Positions 40,468 through 49,561 are shown, numbered from the stretch's first letter. The stretch: DNA of 64,000 nucleotides from RYN-133 sp963785425 (GCA_963785425.1 CAWAVG010000003.1:434001-498000); one strand, 5' to 3'. The notes: a model not told the origin generated them from the letters alone. Translations and numbers: made by a program.

Positions 40468-42651
40468 ATGACCGACAACACTTTCGCTCCGCAAGCGTCG
40501 CTCGGCACCATCCGTTGGGACCAGGACGCCGACGGCATCGTCACGCTCACGCTGGACGATCCGAACCAGCGCGCGAACACGATGACCGACGACTTCCGCT
40601 CGTCACTCGCGTCGACGGTCGACAAGCTCGTCGAGCAGAAGGACTCGATCACCGGCGTGATCATCACGTCGGCGAAGGACACGTTCTTCGCCGGCGGTGA
40701 CCTGAAGCTGCTCGCTCAGGTGAACGACGACAACGCCGCCGAGTTCGCTGCCGGCGTCAAGAAGATCAAGGCCGACCTGCGTCGGCTCGAGACGCTCGGC
40801 AAGCCGGTCGTCGCGGCGCTGAACGGTGCGGCGCTCGGCGGCGGTCTCGAGATCGCGCTCGCCTGCCACCACCGTGTCGCGCTCGACAACCCCAAGTCGC
40901 AGTTCGGGTTCCCCGAGGTCACCCTCGGCCTGCTGCCGGGCGCCGGCGGCGTGGTGCGCACTGTGCGCATGCTCGGCATCGCGGACGCGCTGATGAAGGT
41001 GCTGCTGCAGGGTCAGCGTTACAAGCCGGCGGAGGCGGTCGGTCTCGGGTTGGTCGACGAGGTCGCCGACTCGCCCGAGGCGATGCTCGACGCCGCACGT
41101 GCATGGATCATGGCGAATCCCGCCGCCGTCCAGCCGTGGGACGCGCAGGGTTACCGCATGCCCGGCGGCGCGCCGTCCAACCCGAAGCTGGCGGGCATGC
41201 TGCCGGCGTTCCCGGCCAACCTGCGCAAGCAGCTCAAGGGCGCGCCGATGCCCGCACCGCACCACATCATGTGCGCGGCGGTCGAGGGAGCGAGCGTCGA
41301 CGTCGACACGGCGTTCGACATCGAGGGCCGCTACTTCGTCAACCTCGCCAAGGGCCAGGTCGCGAAGAACATGATCCAGGCGTTCTGGTTCGACCTGAAC
41401 TCGATCAACGCCGGCGGGTCGCGTCCGGACGGCTTCGAACCCAAGCCGGCGAAGAAGGTCGCCGTGCTCGGCGCCGGGATGATGGGCGCCGGCATTGCCT
41501 ACGTGTCGGCCCGCAACGGCATCGAGGTCGTGCTGAAGGACGTCTCGCAGGAGGCCGCCGAGAAGGGCAAGGCGTACTCGCAGAAGATCCTCGACAAGGC
41601 CGTCTCCCGCGGCAAGCTCACGCAGGACAAGGCCGACGAGGTGCTCGCCCGCATCACGCCGACCGACGACTACGCGAAGCTCGAGGGTTGCGACCTGATC
41701 GTCGAGGCGGTGTTCGAGAAGCAGTCGCTCAAGCATGAGGTGTTCGGCGAGGCCGAGAAGGTCGTGCTGCCCGACGCCGTGCTCGGCTCGAACACGTCCA
41801 CGCTGCCGATCACGGGCCTGGCCGAGGGCGTTCAGCGCAAGGCTGACTTCATCGGCCTGCACTTCTTCTCCCCCGTCGACAAGATGCCGCTGCTCGAGAT
41901 CATCCGGGGCGACGAGACGTCCGACGCCACGCTGGCGCGCGCGCTCGACTATTCGAAGCAGATCAAGAAGACGCCGATCGTCGTCAACGACAGTCGCGGC
42001 TTCTTCACCTCGCGCGTCATCGGCACGTTCGTCAACGAGGCGCTGGCGATGCTGGGCGAGGGCGTGGCGCCGATGACGATCGAGCAAGCGACCACGCAGG
42101 CCGGTTACCCGGTCGGTGCGCTGCAGCTCGCGGACGAGCTCAACATGGAGCTGTTCCTGAAGATCCGCAACGAGAGTCGGGAGGCCATGGGTGACGCGTA
42201 CGTCCGTCACCCCGCCGAGGACGTCGTCGAGAAGATGGTCGAGCTCGGCCGTCCGGGACGCCTGGCCGGCAAGGGCTTCTTCGACTACGACGAGGCGGGC
42301 AAGCGCACCGGGCTGTGGTCCGGGCTCGCCGAGGCCTTCCCGACGAGCGTTGATCCGCGTGCGATCGATCTGCACGAACTCTCCGAGCGGATGCTCGTGA
42401 TCGAGGCGGTCGAATCGGCGCGCTGCGTCGAAGAAGGCGTCCTCATCACCACGGCCGACGCGAACATCGGCTCGATCATGGGCATCGGGTTCCCGCCGTG
42501 GACCGGTGGCGTGCTGCAGTACATCAACGGTTTCCCCGGCGGTGTGGCAGCGTTCGTCGCGCGTGCCGAGGAGTTCGCGTCCAAGTACGGCCAGCGGTTC
42601 GAGCCGAACCCGCTGCTGCGCAAGAAGGCCGAGAACGGCGAGACGTTCTGA
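40468..42651 (+). CDS. multifunctional enoyl-CoA hydratase / 3-hydroxyacyl-CoA dehydrogenase
   Basis: A 727-residue fatty-acid oxidation complex alpha subunit. The N-terminal crotonase domain has NGAALGGGLEIALACHHRVA and FPEVTLGLLPGAGG with the two catalytic glutamates. The NAD-binding dehydrogenase domain has VAVLGAGMMGAGIAYVSARNG and LHFFSPVDKMPLLEI with the catalytic His, and DSRGFFTSRVIGTF. The C-terminal repeat is complete. It pairs with the upstream thiolase. Repeat cluster E begins 25 bp after its stop. Confidence 0.96.
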   Translation: MTDNTFAPQASLGTIRWDQDADGIVTLTLDDPNQRANTMTDDFRSSLASTVDKLVEQKDSITGVIITSAKDTFFAGGDLKLLAQVNDDNAAEFAAGVKKIKADLRRLETLGKPVVAALNGAALGGGLEIALACHHRVALDNPKSQFGFPEVTLGLLPGAGGVVRTVRMLGIADALMKVLLQGQRYKPAEAVGLGLVDEVADSPEAMLDAARAWIMANPAAVQPWDAQGYRMPGGAPSNPKLAGMLPAFPANLRKQLKGAPMPAPHHIMCAAVEGASVDVDTAFDIEGRYFVNLAKGQVAKNMIQAFWFDLNSINAGGSRPDGFEPKPAKKVAVLGAGMMGAGIAYVSARNGIEVVLKDVSQEAAEKGKAYSQKILDKAVSRGKLTQDKADEVLARITPTDDYAKLEGCDLIVEAVFEKQSLKHEVFGEAEKVVLPDAVLGSNTSTLPITGLAEGVQRKADFIGLHFFSPVDKMPLLEIIRGDETSDATLARALDYSKQIKKTPIVVNDSRGFFTSRVIGTFVNEALAMLGEGVAPMTIEQATTQAGYPVGALQLADELNMELFLKIRNESREAMGDAYVRHPAEDVVEKMVELGRPGRLAGKGFFDYDEAGKRTGLWSGLAEAFPTSVDPRAIDLHELSERMLVIEAVESARCVEEGVLITTADANIGSIMGIGFPPWTGGVLQYINGFPGGVAAFVARAEEFASKYGQRFEPNPLLRKKAENGETF

Positions 42652-42675
42652 CCCCGTTCCAGCCACACCCCTCGC

Positions 42676-42739
42676 GAGTGGCCACTTATCGCGCGAGTGG
42701 TCAGATATTGCTGACCACTCGACGCGTAAGTGACCACTC
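42676..42739. repeat. palindromic word array, cluster E (GAGTGGTCA type)
   Basis: Forward words GAGTGGCCA (42676) and GAGTGGTCA (42695), inverted TGACCACTC (42712 and 42731): 64 bp with steps 19-17-19. The inner pair extends to a 10-bp stem (GAGTGGTCAG/CTGACCACTC) over a 6-nt loop. The outer pair extends through the flanking CGCGAG/CTCGCG and CACTTA/TAAGTG, so this copy folds as a nested hairpin. The first linker, CTTATCGCGC, is identical to that of cluster D. Confidence 0.88.
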
Positions 42740-42761
42740 GCGGAGTTGAGGGAGGACGTGG

Positions 42762-43886
42762 GTGCCGGGGCCGCTTGAGGGTGTCCGCGTCGTCGAGCTG
42801 CCGGCGATCGGGCCGGTCCCGTTCGCCGGGATGCTGCTCGCCGACCTGGGCGCCGAGGTCGTGCGCATCGACAAGCTCGCGGCGACCGGACCGTTCGACG
42901 CGCTTCCCGCCGGGCCGCTCGGACGGGGACGTCGCTCTCTCGCGGTCGACGTGCGCCGCCCGGGCGGTGCCGAGATCGTGCTGCGGCTGTGCGCCACGGC
43001 CGACCTGCTGATCGAGGGATTCCGTCCCGGAGTGGCGGAGCGGTTGGGGATCGGCCCGTCCGACGTGCATATGCGCAACCCCAAGCTCGTGTACGGACGG
43101 ATGACGGGCTGGGGCCAGGAGGGTCCGCTCGCGCACACCGCGGGTCACGACATCACCTATCTCGCGGTCACCGGCCTGCTCCACGGCATCGGCCCCGCCG
43201 AGGGCCCGCCGGTGCCGCCCGTCAACTACGTCGCCGACTTCGGCGGCGGCGCGATGTTCCTCGTGACGGGGCTGCTCGCGGCGCTGACGCACGCGCGGTC
43301 GACCGGTGAGGGGCAGGTCGTCGACACGGCGATGACGGAGGGTGCCGCCTACCTCGGCTCGATGACGCGCACGTTCCTCGCGATGGGCGGCTGGCAGGAC
43401 AGGCGCGCGGTGAACCTGCTCGACGGCGGCGCGCCGAACTACCGCTGCTACGAGTGCGCGGACGGGCGCTACGTGGCCGTCGGCGCACTGGAGCAGCAGT
43501 TCTGGCAGGCGCTGGTGGCCGGGCTGGGGCTGACCGACCCGCCGTCGGCGCACGACCCGGCGCAGTGGCGCGCCTGCGCCGAGGTGCTGTCGGCGGAGTT
43601 CAAGAAGCGCGATCGCGACGAGTGGGCCGAGCACTTCGCCGACACCGACGCGTGCGTGGCTCCCGTCCTCACCCTGGAGGAGGCGCCGCACCACCCGCAC
43701 AACCTGGCCCGGCGCTCCTACACACACGTCGGCGAAGCGACCCTGATCGACGCCGCGCCGAAGTTCTCGGCCACCCCGGGGCGGGCCGGCGAGCTCACCG
43801 CCATCGGCGCCGACACCGAGGCCCTGCTCGCCGATCTCGGCTACGACGACCTGTCCGATCTCCGGGCGAGCGGAACGATCGCCTGA
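42762..43886 (+). CDS. CaiB/BaiF CoA-transferase family protein (alpha-methylacyl-CoA racemase-like)
   Basis: A 374-residue class III CoA-transferase-fold protein. It begins PGPLEGVRVVELPAIGPVPFAGMLLADLGAEVVRI, with GHDITYLAVTG and NYVADFGGGAMFLV carrying the His and Asp used for alpha-proton exchange in alpha-methylacyl-CoA racemase, which favours that function over CoA transfer. It would let 2R-methyl-branched acyl-CoA enter beta-oxidation with the two genes upstream. The GTG has GGAGGA upstream. Confidence 0.9.
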   Translation: MPGPLEGVRVVELPAIGPVPFAGMLLADLGAEVVRIDKLAATGPFDALPAGPLGRGRRSLAVDVRRPGGAEIVLRLCATADLLIEGFRPGVAERLGIGPSDVHMRNPKLVYGRMTGWGQEGPLAHTAGHDITYLAVTGLLHGIGPAEGPPVPPVNYVADFGGGAMFLVTGLLAALTHARSTGEGQVVDTAMTEGAAYLGSMTRTFLAMGGWQDRRAVNLLDGGAPNYRCYECADGRYVAVGALEQQFWQALVAGLGLTDPPSAHDPAQWRACAEVLSAEFKKRDRDEWAEHFADTDACVAPVLTLEEAPHHPHNLARRSYTHVGEATLIDAAPKFSATPGRAGELTAIGADTEALLADLGYDDLSDLRASGTIA

Positions 43887-43917
43887 CGCACCCGACGCCC
43901 GCCCGCCACCGCGTCGT

Positions 43918-43983
43918 GAGTGGCGCGAAAATGCGTAGGTGGCGCGGAATACTCGCGCCACTCACCGGCAAAACGCGCCACTC
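43918..43983. repeat. palindromic word array, cluster H (GAGTGGCGC type)
   Basis: Forward words GAGTGGCGC (43918) and AGGTGGCGC (43937), inverted GCGCCACTC (43955 and 43975). Steps are 19, 18 and 20 bp. It lies 31 bp after the CaiB gene and before the ANT-like gene. The word differs from clusters D-G but matches cluster C. Confidence 0.82.
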
Positions 43984-44019
43984 ATGGTCGGCAGGCGGAG
44001 TTCCCCTATCGTTGCTGTC

Positions 44020-44409
44020 GTGCGCGAGATGTCGCTGCGGGACGTCCTCGCGTTCCTCGACCTGACCGATGACATCGGCATCGTCGCCTGGCTCGCCGGC
44101 GGGTGGGGTGCCGACGCCGAGCACGGCGAGCAGTCGCGCTGGCACGACGACCTCGACATCTTCGTCACGGCGAGCGACGCGGCAGTGCTCGCCCAGCATC
44201 TGACCCTGCGCGGTTTCGCCGTCCAGGCCGAGGCACCGTGGCACGTCACGTTCGTCGACAGACGTGGGCGCGCGATCGACGTCCGCCTGTTCGAACGTGA
44301 AGGCGCGACCGTCACCTACGGGCCGGACGAGCGGTGGCCGAGCAGTGCCCTCGACGGCTACGGCGTACTTGGCGAGCGAACCGTCCGCGTTGTCAGACCG
44401 AGTCGCTAG
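44020..44409 (+). CDS. aminoglycoside-2''-adenylyltransferase-like nucleotidyltransferase
   Basis: A 129-residue protein with the fold of ANT(2'')/Lnu nucleotidyltransferases. IVAWLAGGWGADAEHGEQSRWHDDLDIFV carries the GG-W and the metal-binding DDLD pair, and the third acidic residue is probably in AIDVRLF. It is shorter than ANT(2'')-Ia (about 177 residues) and lacks the usual C-terminal part, so resistance should not be assumed. The start is GTG at 44020 (TATCGT lies 7 bp before it, a leaderless arrangement) or ATG at 44029. Confidence 0.7.
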   Translation: MREMSLRDVLAFLDLTDDIGIVAWLAGGWGADAEHGEQSRWHDDLDIFVTASDAAVLAQHLTLRGFAVQAEAPWHVTFVDRRGRAIDVRLFEREGATVTYGPDERWPSSALDGYGVLGERTVRVVRPSR

Positions 44410-44418
44410 CGTGCGCTC

Positions 44419-44793
44419 ATGAGTGATCTACGGTTGGAACTCGTCATCGTGCCCGTCAAGGACGTCGACCGGGCCAAGGCGTTCTACGTCGAGAAGGCGG
44501 GGTTCAACGCCGACCACGATCAGCGCGTCAACGACCAGCTGCGGTTCGTGCAGCTCACCCCGCCCGGCTCGGCCTGCTCGATCGCGATCGGTGAGGGCAT
44601 CACCGACGCCGAGCCCGGTTCGGTCAAGGGCCTGCAGCTGGTGACCGCCGACGTCGAAGCCGAACGCGCCGGCTTCCTCGACCGCGGGCTCGAGGTCGGC
44701 GACGTCGAAGACCTCCCCTGGGGGCGGTTCGTCTACTTCACCGATCCCGACGGCAATGCGTGGAGCGTGCAGCAGAGCGTACGTCCCGAGTGA
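44419..44793 (+). CDS. VOC (glyoxalase/bleomycin-resistance fold) protein
   Basis: A 124-residue vicinal-oxygen-chelate protein of two beta-alpha-beta-beta-beta modules: LELVIVPVKDVDRAKAFYVEKAGF and the end module with GRFVYFTDPDGNAWSVQQ, where the FxDPDGN-x-W/L-x-Q end is typical. The substrate is unknown. It follows the ANT-like gene by 9 bp and ends directly against the convergent pspC-like stop. Confidence 0.88.
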   Translation: MSDLRLELVIVPVKDVDRAKAFYVEKAGFNADHDQRVNDQLRFVQLTPPGSACSIAIGEGITDAEPGSVKGLQLVTADVEAERAGFLDRGLEVGDVEDLPWGRFVYFTDPDGNAWSVQQSVRPE

Positions 44794-45015
44794 TCAGTCC
44801 GTCCGCTGCGGGATCAGCACCCACGCGATCAGGTAGGCGACGAACTGCGGGCCGGGCAGCAGGCACGAGAGCACGGCCAGCAGGCGGACGGTCTTCGCCG
44901 ACATGCCGAAGTAATCGGCGATGCCGCCGCAGACGCCGCCCAGCATGCGGCCGTGGCGGCGCCGGGTGAGCCGCGTCGGTTGCAGGACGGGCGGTGGCGG
45001 GGTCGTGGTTGTCAT
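44794..45015 (-). CDS. PspC-domain protein
   Basis: A 73-residue membrane protein with the PspC domain: RLTRRRHGRMLGGVCGGIADYFGMSAKTVRLLAVLSCLLPGPQFVAYLIAWVLIPQ. PspC proteins sit in the inner membrane and take part in envelope stress responses; this stand-alone short form is common in actinobacteria. The ATG at 45013-45015 follows a short Thr/Pro leader. Confidence 0.9.
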   Translation of the reverse strand: MTTTTPPPPVLQPTRLTRRRHGRMLGGVCGGIADYFGMSAKTVRLLAVLSCLLPGPQFVAYLIAWVLIPQRTD

Positions 45016-45084
45016 GCGTCCAGTGTCGGTCGCGGTGGGCGCCCCCACATCGGTGATCGCCCCGACCCGTGCCCTGACCTTCCC

Positions 45085-46161
45085 TCAGGAGCGGGCTCGG
45101 CGCAGGGCCGCGGCGATGAGCCGGTCGACGAGTTCCGGATAGGCGACGCCGGAGGCGGCCCACATGCGTGGGAACATCGAGATCGGCGTGAAACCGGGCA
45201 TCGTGTTGACCTCGTTCACGACGACCTGGTCATCGGGCGTGACGAAGAAGTCGACGCGTGCCAGCCCGGCACAGTCGAGTGCGACGAACGCGCGGCAGGC
45301 GCTGTCCCGCACCGCGAGCGTGACCTCCGGCGACAGTTTCGCCGGCACGTCGAACTCGCAGGCGTCGTCGAGGTACTTCGCCTCGAAGTCGTACCAGTCG
45401 TGCGAGCCGACCAACCGGATTTCGGCCGGGACGGACGCCTCGGGCACGCCGTCGGGTCCCTCGAGCACACCGCACTCGACCTCACGGCCGCTCACGGCCG
45501 CTTCCACGAGCACCTTGTCGTCGTGCTCGAACGCCGCGGCAAGCGCGTCGGGCAACCGCGCCCAGTCGGTGAGCTTGGTGATCCCGACACTCGAACCGGC
45601 GCGCGCGGGCTTGACGAAGACCGGCAGGCCCAGTGGTTCCAGGTCTGCGGTCACCACCGGATCACGACGCCTCAGCACCCGGTACGTGCCGACGTCGAGG
45701 CCCTCGGCTGCGAGCAGCTTCTTCGTGTATTCCTTGTCCATCGCGGCCGCGCTCGCGAACACGCCCGGCCCGACATAGGGCACGCCGGCCATCTCGAACA
45801 GGCCCTGGATCGTGCCGTCCTCGCCGAAGCGTCCGTGCAGCACCGGGAAGACGACGTCGACCGTCTCGAGGGCCTGCACCCCGTTGCGTGGCTCGAGGGT
45901 CACCAGACCGTTGGCGGTGGGGTCGGCCGGCAGCACGACCGCGGTGCCCTCGGACACGACCGGCACGGTACGTCCAGTGATCTGCATCGACTCCGCGTCG
46001 CCGGAGGTCAGCAGCCACGCACCTGCGCGGTTGATGCCGATCGGGACGACTTCGTAGCGCTCCGGGTCGAGGGCCGCGATGACGCTGCCGGCCGAGACGA
46101 CGGAGATGCCGTGCTCGCTGCTTCGCCCGCCGTACACGACGGCCACTCGAATTCTTGTCAT
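45085..46161 (-). CDS. ddl: D-alanine--D-alanine ligase
   Basis: A 358-residue ATP-grasp enzyme that makes the D-Ala-D-Ala dipeptide of peptidoglycan. Motifs are VAVVYGGRSSEHGISVVSAGSV at the start, FPVLHGRFGEDGTIQGLFEMAG, VFVKPARAGSSVGITK and ARVDFFVTPDDQVVVNEVNTMPGFT. The ATG at 46159-46161 is used, with two GTG codons directly before it. It lies 52 bp after gpsA on the same strand. Confidence 0.96.
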   Translation of the reverse strand: MTRIRVAVVYGGRSSEHGISVVSAGSVIAALDPERYEVVPIGINRAGAWLLTSGDAESMQITGRTVPVVSEGTAVVLPADPTANGLVTLEPRNGVQALETVDVVFPVLHGRFGEDGTIQGLFEMAGVPYVGPGVFASAAAMDKEYTKKLLAAEGLDVGTYRVLRRRDPVVTADLEPLGLPVFVKPARAGSSVGITKLTDWARLPDALAAAFEHDDKVLVEAAVSGREVECGVLEGPDGVPEASVPAEIRLVGSHDWYDFEAKYLDDACEFDVPAKLSPEVTLAVRDSACRAFVALDCAGLARVDFFVTPDDQVVVNEVNTMPGFTPISMFPRMWAASGVAYPELVDRLIAAALRRARS

Positions 46162-46213
46162 CACCACCGACCCTATCCGGGCGCTTCGTGGGGTGAAACC
46201 TGACCGATCCCGG

Positions 46214-47215
46214 TCAGCGCACCTCGCTCTTGGTCGATCGTGACATCAGCAATTCGCCCACGGTGCGCGGGCTCAGCGACCGGAAGCACACGGCTTCGAC
46301 CGCGGCGGTGATGGGCACCTCGACGACGGCGCGGTGCGCGAGATCGAGCACGCCACGGCACGACATGACCCCCTCGGCGACCTGGCCGTGGGCTGCCGCC
46401 TGCGCCTGGGGCAGCGTCTCGCCGCGGCCGAGGCGCTCACCGAAGGTGCGGTTGCGGCTCAGCGGCGAGGCGCAGGTGGCGACGAGGTCTCCCATCCCGG
46501 CGAGACCCGCGAAGGTCAGCGGGTCGGCGCCGAGCGCAGCGCCCAGTCGCGCGGTCTCGGCCAGCCCGCGGGTGATCAGCGTCGCGACGGTGTTGTCGCC
46601 CAGCCCCATGCCCTGGGCGATGCCGCACGCGAGGGCGATGACGTTCTTCACCGCCCCGCCGAGCTCGCAGCCGATCACGTCGGTGTTCGTGTACGGCCGG
46701 AAGTAGGAGGTCGTGCTCGCCTGCTGCACAGCGGTGGCCGTCTGCTCGTCGACGCACGCGACGACGGTCGCGGTCGGTTGCCGCCGGGCGATCTCGAGCG
46801 CGAGGTTCGGCCCTGAGACGACGGCGACGCGCTCGGCCGAGGTGTCGGCCAGCTCGGTGATCACCTCGCTCATCCGCTTGCTCGTCCCGAGTTCGACGCC
46901 CTTCATCAGGCTGACCAGCGTGGCCCCGCGCGGTAGCAGATCCGCCCAGGCGCGGAGGTTCTCGCGCAGTGTCTGGGACGGGACGGCGATGGCGACCAGA
47001 TCGGCGCCGTCGAGGGCCGCCGCGGCGTCGGCGGTGGCACGCAACTGCGACGGCAGCTCGACGTCGGGCAGGTAGTCGGGATTGACGTGTTGCGCGTCGA
47101 CGAGCTCGGCGATCTCCGGCCGGCGCGACCACAGGGTGACCTCGTTGCCGGCGTCGACGAGCACCTTGGCGTAGGTCGTCCCCCACGACCCCGCACCGAG
47201 AACGGCCGCTCTCAC
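46214..47215 (-). CDS. gpsA: NAD(P)-dependent glycerol-3-phosphate dehydrogenase
   Basis: A 333-residue enzyme making sn-glycerol-3-phosphate for phospholipids. AVLGAGSWGTTYAKVLVDAGN is the nucleotide-binding fold; VVSGPNLALEIAR, CELGGAVKNVIALACGIAQGMGLGDN (catalytic Lys) and LAGMGDLVATCASPLSRNRTFG are family signatures. The GTG start overlaps the plsC stop by 4 bp (GTGA). Confidence 0.96.
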   Translation of the reverse strand: MRAAVLGAGSWGTTYAKVLVDAGNEVTLWSRRPEIAELVDAQHVNPDYLPDVELPSQLRATADAAAALDGADLVAIAVPSQTLRENLRAWADLLPRGATLVSLMKGVELGTSKRMSEVITELADTSAERVAVVSGPNLALEIARRQPTATVVACVDEQTATAVQQASTTSYFRPYTNTDVIGCELGGAVKNVIALACGIAQGMGLGDNTVATLITRGLAETARLGAALGADPLTFAGLAGMGDLVATCASPLSRNRTFGERLGRGETLPQAQAAAHGQVAEGVMSCRGVLDLAHRAVVEVPITAAVEAVCFRSLSPRTVGELLMSRSTKSEVR

Positions 47216-47970
47216 TTCTGCACCGGGCCGTTCGCCGGCCGCGTCCACTTGTACAGCGGGCCGGTCGGCGCGGGCTCGCCCCGCAGCTCCGCGACGTCGT
47301 CGCGCAGACGCCGCATGATGAAGTCGGTGACCTCGCGCAGGGCCGCCGCGTCGACCGGACGGTCGCGGTAGGCCGACAGGTCGATCGGGTCACCCACGGA
47401 CAGCGTGTGGCGTGGGCGAGGGATCAGTCTGAGCTTCTTGCGATAGAGGTCGATCTGCTTCTGCACGCCCCACTGGGCGACCGGGATGACGGGGACGTCC
47501 GGCGCCAGCAGCGCCAGGCGCGCCGCGCCCGTCTTGCCGTTCATCGGCCAGCCGTCGGGGTCGCGGGTCACGGTGCCTTCCGGGTGCAGCACGATCATGC
47601 CGCCGTCGGCGAGCGCCTGTACCGCGGCGTCGAAGGACTGCCGCGCGTCGACCGTGCCGCGCTTGACCGGGATGTGCCCCATCCCCCGCATCGCCGCCCC
47701 GACGGCGAACACGTCGAAGAGCGTGTCCTTGGCCAGGAAGCGTGGCCGCCGGCCGCCGTCGATGATCATCTTCGCCGCGAGGAACGGATCGACGTGCGAG
47801 ATGTGGTTGACCACCACGATCGCGCCGCCGGTCTGCGGCAGCTTGGTCAGGTTGCGGTACCGGATGCGGATGAGCAGCGAGAACGGGCCGTAGAGGACCA
47901 GCATGACGATCGCCCAGGCAAGCCCGAGCTTCTCACCGTGGCCCGGCTTGCGCAGTTTTGCCGTCGGCAA
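47212..47970 (-). CDS. plsC: 1-acyl-sn-glycerol-3-phosphate acyltransferase
   Basis: A 252-residue acyltransferase that makes phosphatidic acid. After a hydrophobic N-terminal segment (LAWAIVMLVLYGPFSLLI) come the acyltransferase motifs VVNHISHVDPFL (NHxSxxD) and MIVLHPEGTVTRD. I take the TTG at 47968-47970, because GAGGAG lies 8 bp before it and no ATG/GTG fits; the frame further up is antisense to the peptidase gene. It is translationally coupled to gpsA, so the two form a lipid pair followed by ddl. Confidence 0.9.
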   Translation of the reverse strand: MPTAKLRKPGHGEKLGLAWAIVMLVLYGPFSLLIRIRYRNLTKLPQTGGAIVVVNHISHVDPFLAAKMIIDGGRRPRFLAKDTLFDVFAVGAAMRGMGHIPVKRGTVDARQSFDAAVQALADGGMIVLHPEGTVTRDPDGWPMNGKTGAARLALLAPDVPVIPVAQWGVQKQIDLYRKKLRLIPRPRHTLSVGDPIDLSAYRDRPVDAAALREVTDFIMRRLRDDVAELRGEPAPTGPLYKWTRPANGPVQK

Positions 47971-48042
47971 CCCGATCGCTCCTCTCCTGGGTCCTGTGCA
48001 GTCTGCCAAACCCCTGCAGGCCGTTGCGTTAGCGTGGATGCA

Positions 48043-48938
48043 ATGCGCCCTTTTGTGTGCGGCACCTGTCGGAGTCTGGTGTTCTTCGAGGACTTCCGCT
48101 GCCTCACCTGTCATTCCGAGCTCGGTTTCGACCGCACGCCTGCCGACCTCGTCGTCGTCCCGAGCGATCGGGCGCGTTGCGCCAACGCCGGGCTTGCCGA
48201 TTGCAACTGGCTCGCCGAGTCCGGTCACCCCTTGCGCGGTAGTTGTGCGCTGACCCGCACCCGTCCGGCCGACGACGACACGGCGGCGCTCGCCGCGTTC
48301 GCGACTACCGAGGGGGCCAAGCGACGCCTGGTGTTCCAGCTCGGCGCTCTCGGGTTGGCCACGGACGGGCTCGCGTTCGACCTGCTGTCGAGCCGCACGA
48401 TGCTCGGCCACCTGCGTCACGAGGTCGGCCACTTGTATTGGACGGTCCTGGTCGAGCCGACACCGCGTCTCGACGCGTTCCGCGAGCTGTTCGGCGACGA
48501 GCGGGCCGACTACGCCACGGCACTCGAGCGGCACGACGACGCGGCCGACGACAGGTCGTGGACCGATACCACATCGGTCACTACGCGGCTGCGCACCCGT
48601 GGTAGGACTGGGCCGAGTCGTTCGCGCACTACCTGCACATCCGCGACACGATGCAGACCGCCCACGCCTGGGGGTTCCACATCAGCGGGCCCGCGCTCGA
48701 CCTCGACGTCGCGTGGAACACCCGGCTCTCGGTCGACCCGGTGGACGTGGCGAGCGACTTCGACGGAATGGCCCCGGCCTGGATCGCGTTCACCTTCGCG
48801 ATGAACGCGGTCAACGACAGCATGGGCACCGGCCCGCTCTATCCGTTCGCGCTGACGCCGACGGTGCTGCAGAAGTTGCACTTCGTCCATGACGCGATCG
48901 GGTCGGCCGTCGGTACACGTGCGGGTGCAACGACGTGA
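48043..48938 (+). pseudogene. zinc-binding metallopeptidase (Peptidase_Mx type), degraded
   Basis: The frame starts with an N-terminal zinc ribbon (RPFVCGTCRSLVFFEDFRCLTCHSELGF) and has the active-site helix HLRHEVGHLYWTVLVEP and FRELFGDERADYA. Then three lesions are seen: a frame change near 48570 (-1 or +2), an in-frame TAG at 48603-48605 where relatives have Glu (HPW-stop-DWAESFAHYLH), and a missing stretch before the HExxH helix (LLSS joins directly to RTMLGH), shorter by some 30-40 residues than family members I remember. The rest continues to TGA at 48936. Its stop overlaps the cofC start. Confidence 0.85.
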
Positions 48939-49543
48939 GGTGGACGGTGCTCGTGCCGATCCGCGCGCTGCCGAGCGCGAAGAGCCGGCTTGCCGAGTCG
49001 GTACCGGCCGAGGTGTTCGAGCGGCTCGTGTCGGCGATCCGCGCTGACACGTTCGCCGCGGTTCGTGCGAGCGCGCCGGTCGCGCGGGTCCTCGTCGTCG
49101 GCGATCAGGCGGGCGAGGGCATCTCGCTCGTGCAGCGGTCGACAGGCCTCAACGGTGCGCTGCGCGACGGAGCCGCCCACGCCCGCGCACACTGGCCGGC
49201 CGATGGCGTCGCGGCGCTGGTGGGCGATCTGCCCGCTCTCCGTCCCGAGGAACTCGTGGCGGCGCTGGCCTCGGCCGCGCAGCACGACAGCGCGTTCGTT
49301 CCCGACCGCACCGGTACCGGGACGACGCTGCTCACGGCGCGTCCGGGCACCGAGCTCGACCCCCGGTTCGGTGAGGGATCGGCCGCGCGACACGGCGCGT
49401 TCGCGGCCCGATTGCCGGCCGGCGCGGGGCTGCGGCACGACGTCGACACGGCCGCAGACCTGGCTGCGGCCACGCAGGTAGGTCTCGGCGAGCACACCGC
49501 AGCTGTGGTCCACGGCGACGGGGCACTTCCCCGTTCACGATGA
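48935..49543 (+). CDS. cofC: 2-phospho-L-lactate guanylyltransferase (F420 biosynthesis)
   Basis: A 202-residue CofC/FbiD. It activates 2-phospholactate or phosphoenolpyruvate with GTP for coenzyme F420 side-chain synthesis. The nucleotidyltransferase start is TVLVPIRALPSAKSRLA, followed by VAALVGDLPALRPEEL, FVPDRTGTGTTLL and LRHDVDTAADLAAA. The GTG overlaps the preceding TGA (GTGA). The organism is therefore expected to make F420; the other fbi genes are not in the window. Confidence 0.92.
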   Translation: MRWTVLVPIRALPSAKSRLAESVPAEVFERLVSAIRADTFAAVRASAPVARVLVVGDQAGEGISLVQRSTGLNGALRDGAAHARAHWPADGVAALVGDLPALRPEELVAALASAAQHDSAFVPDRTGTGTTLLTARPGTELDPRFGEGSAARHGAFAARLPAGAGLRHDVDTAADLAAATQVGLGEHTAAVVHGDGALPRSR

Positions 49544-49561
49544 CGCGGCATTATGTGCACC

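Noticed and set aside
44020..44409. Calling an aminoglycoside resistance gene
   Set aside because: The fold motifs are present, but the protein is about 50 residues shorter than the resistance enzyme and has no resistance-gene context.
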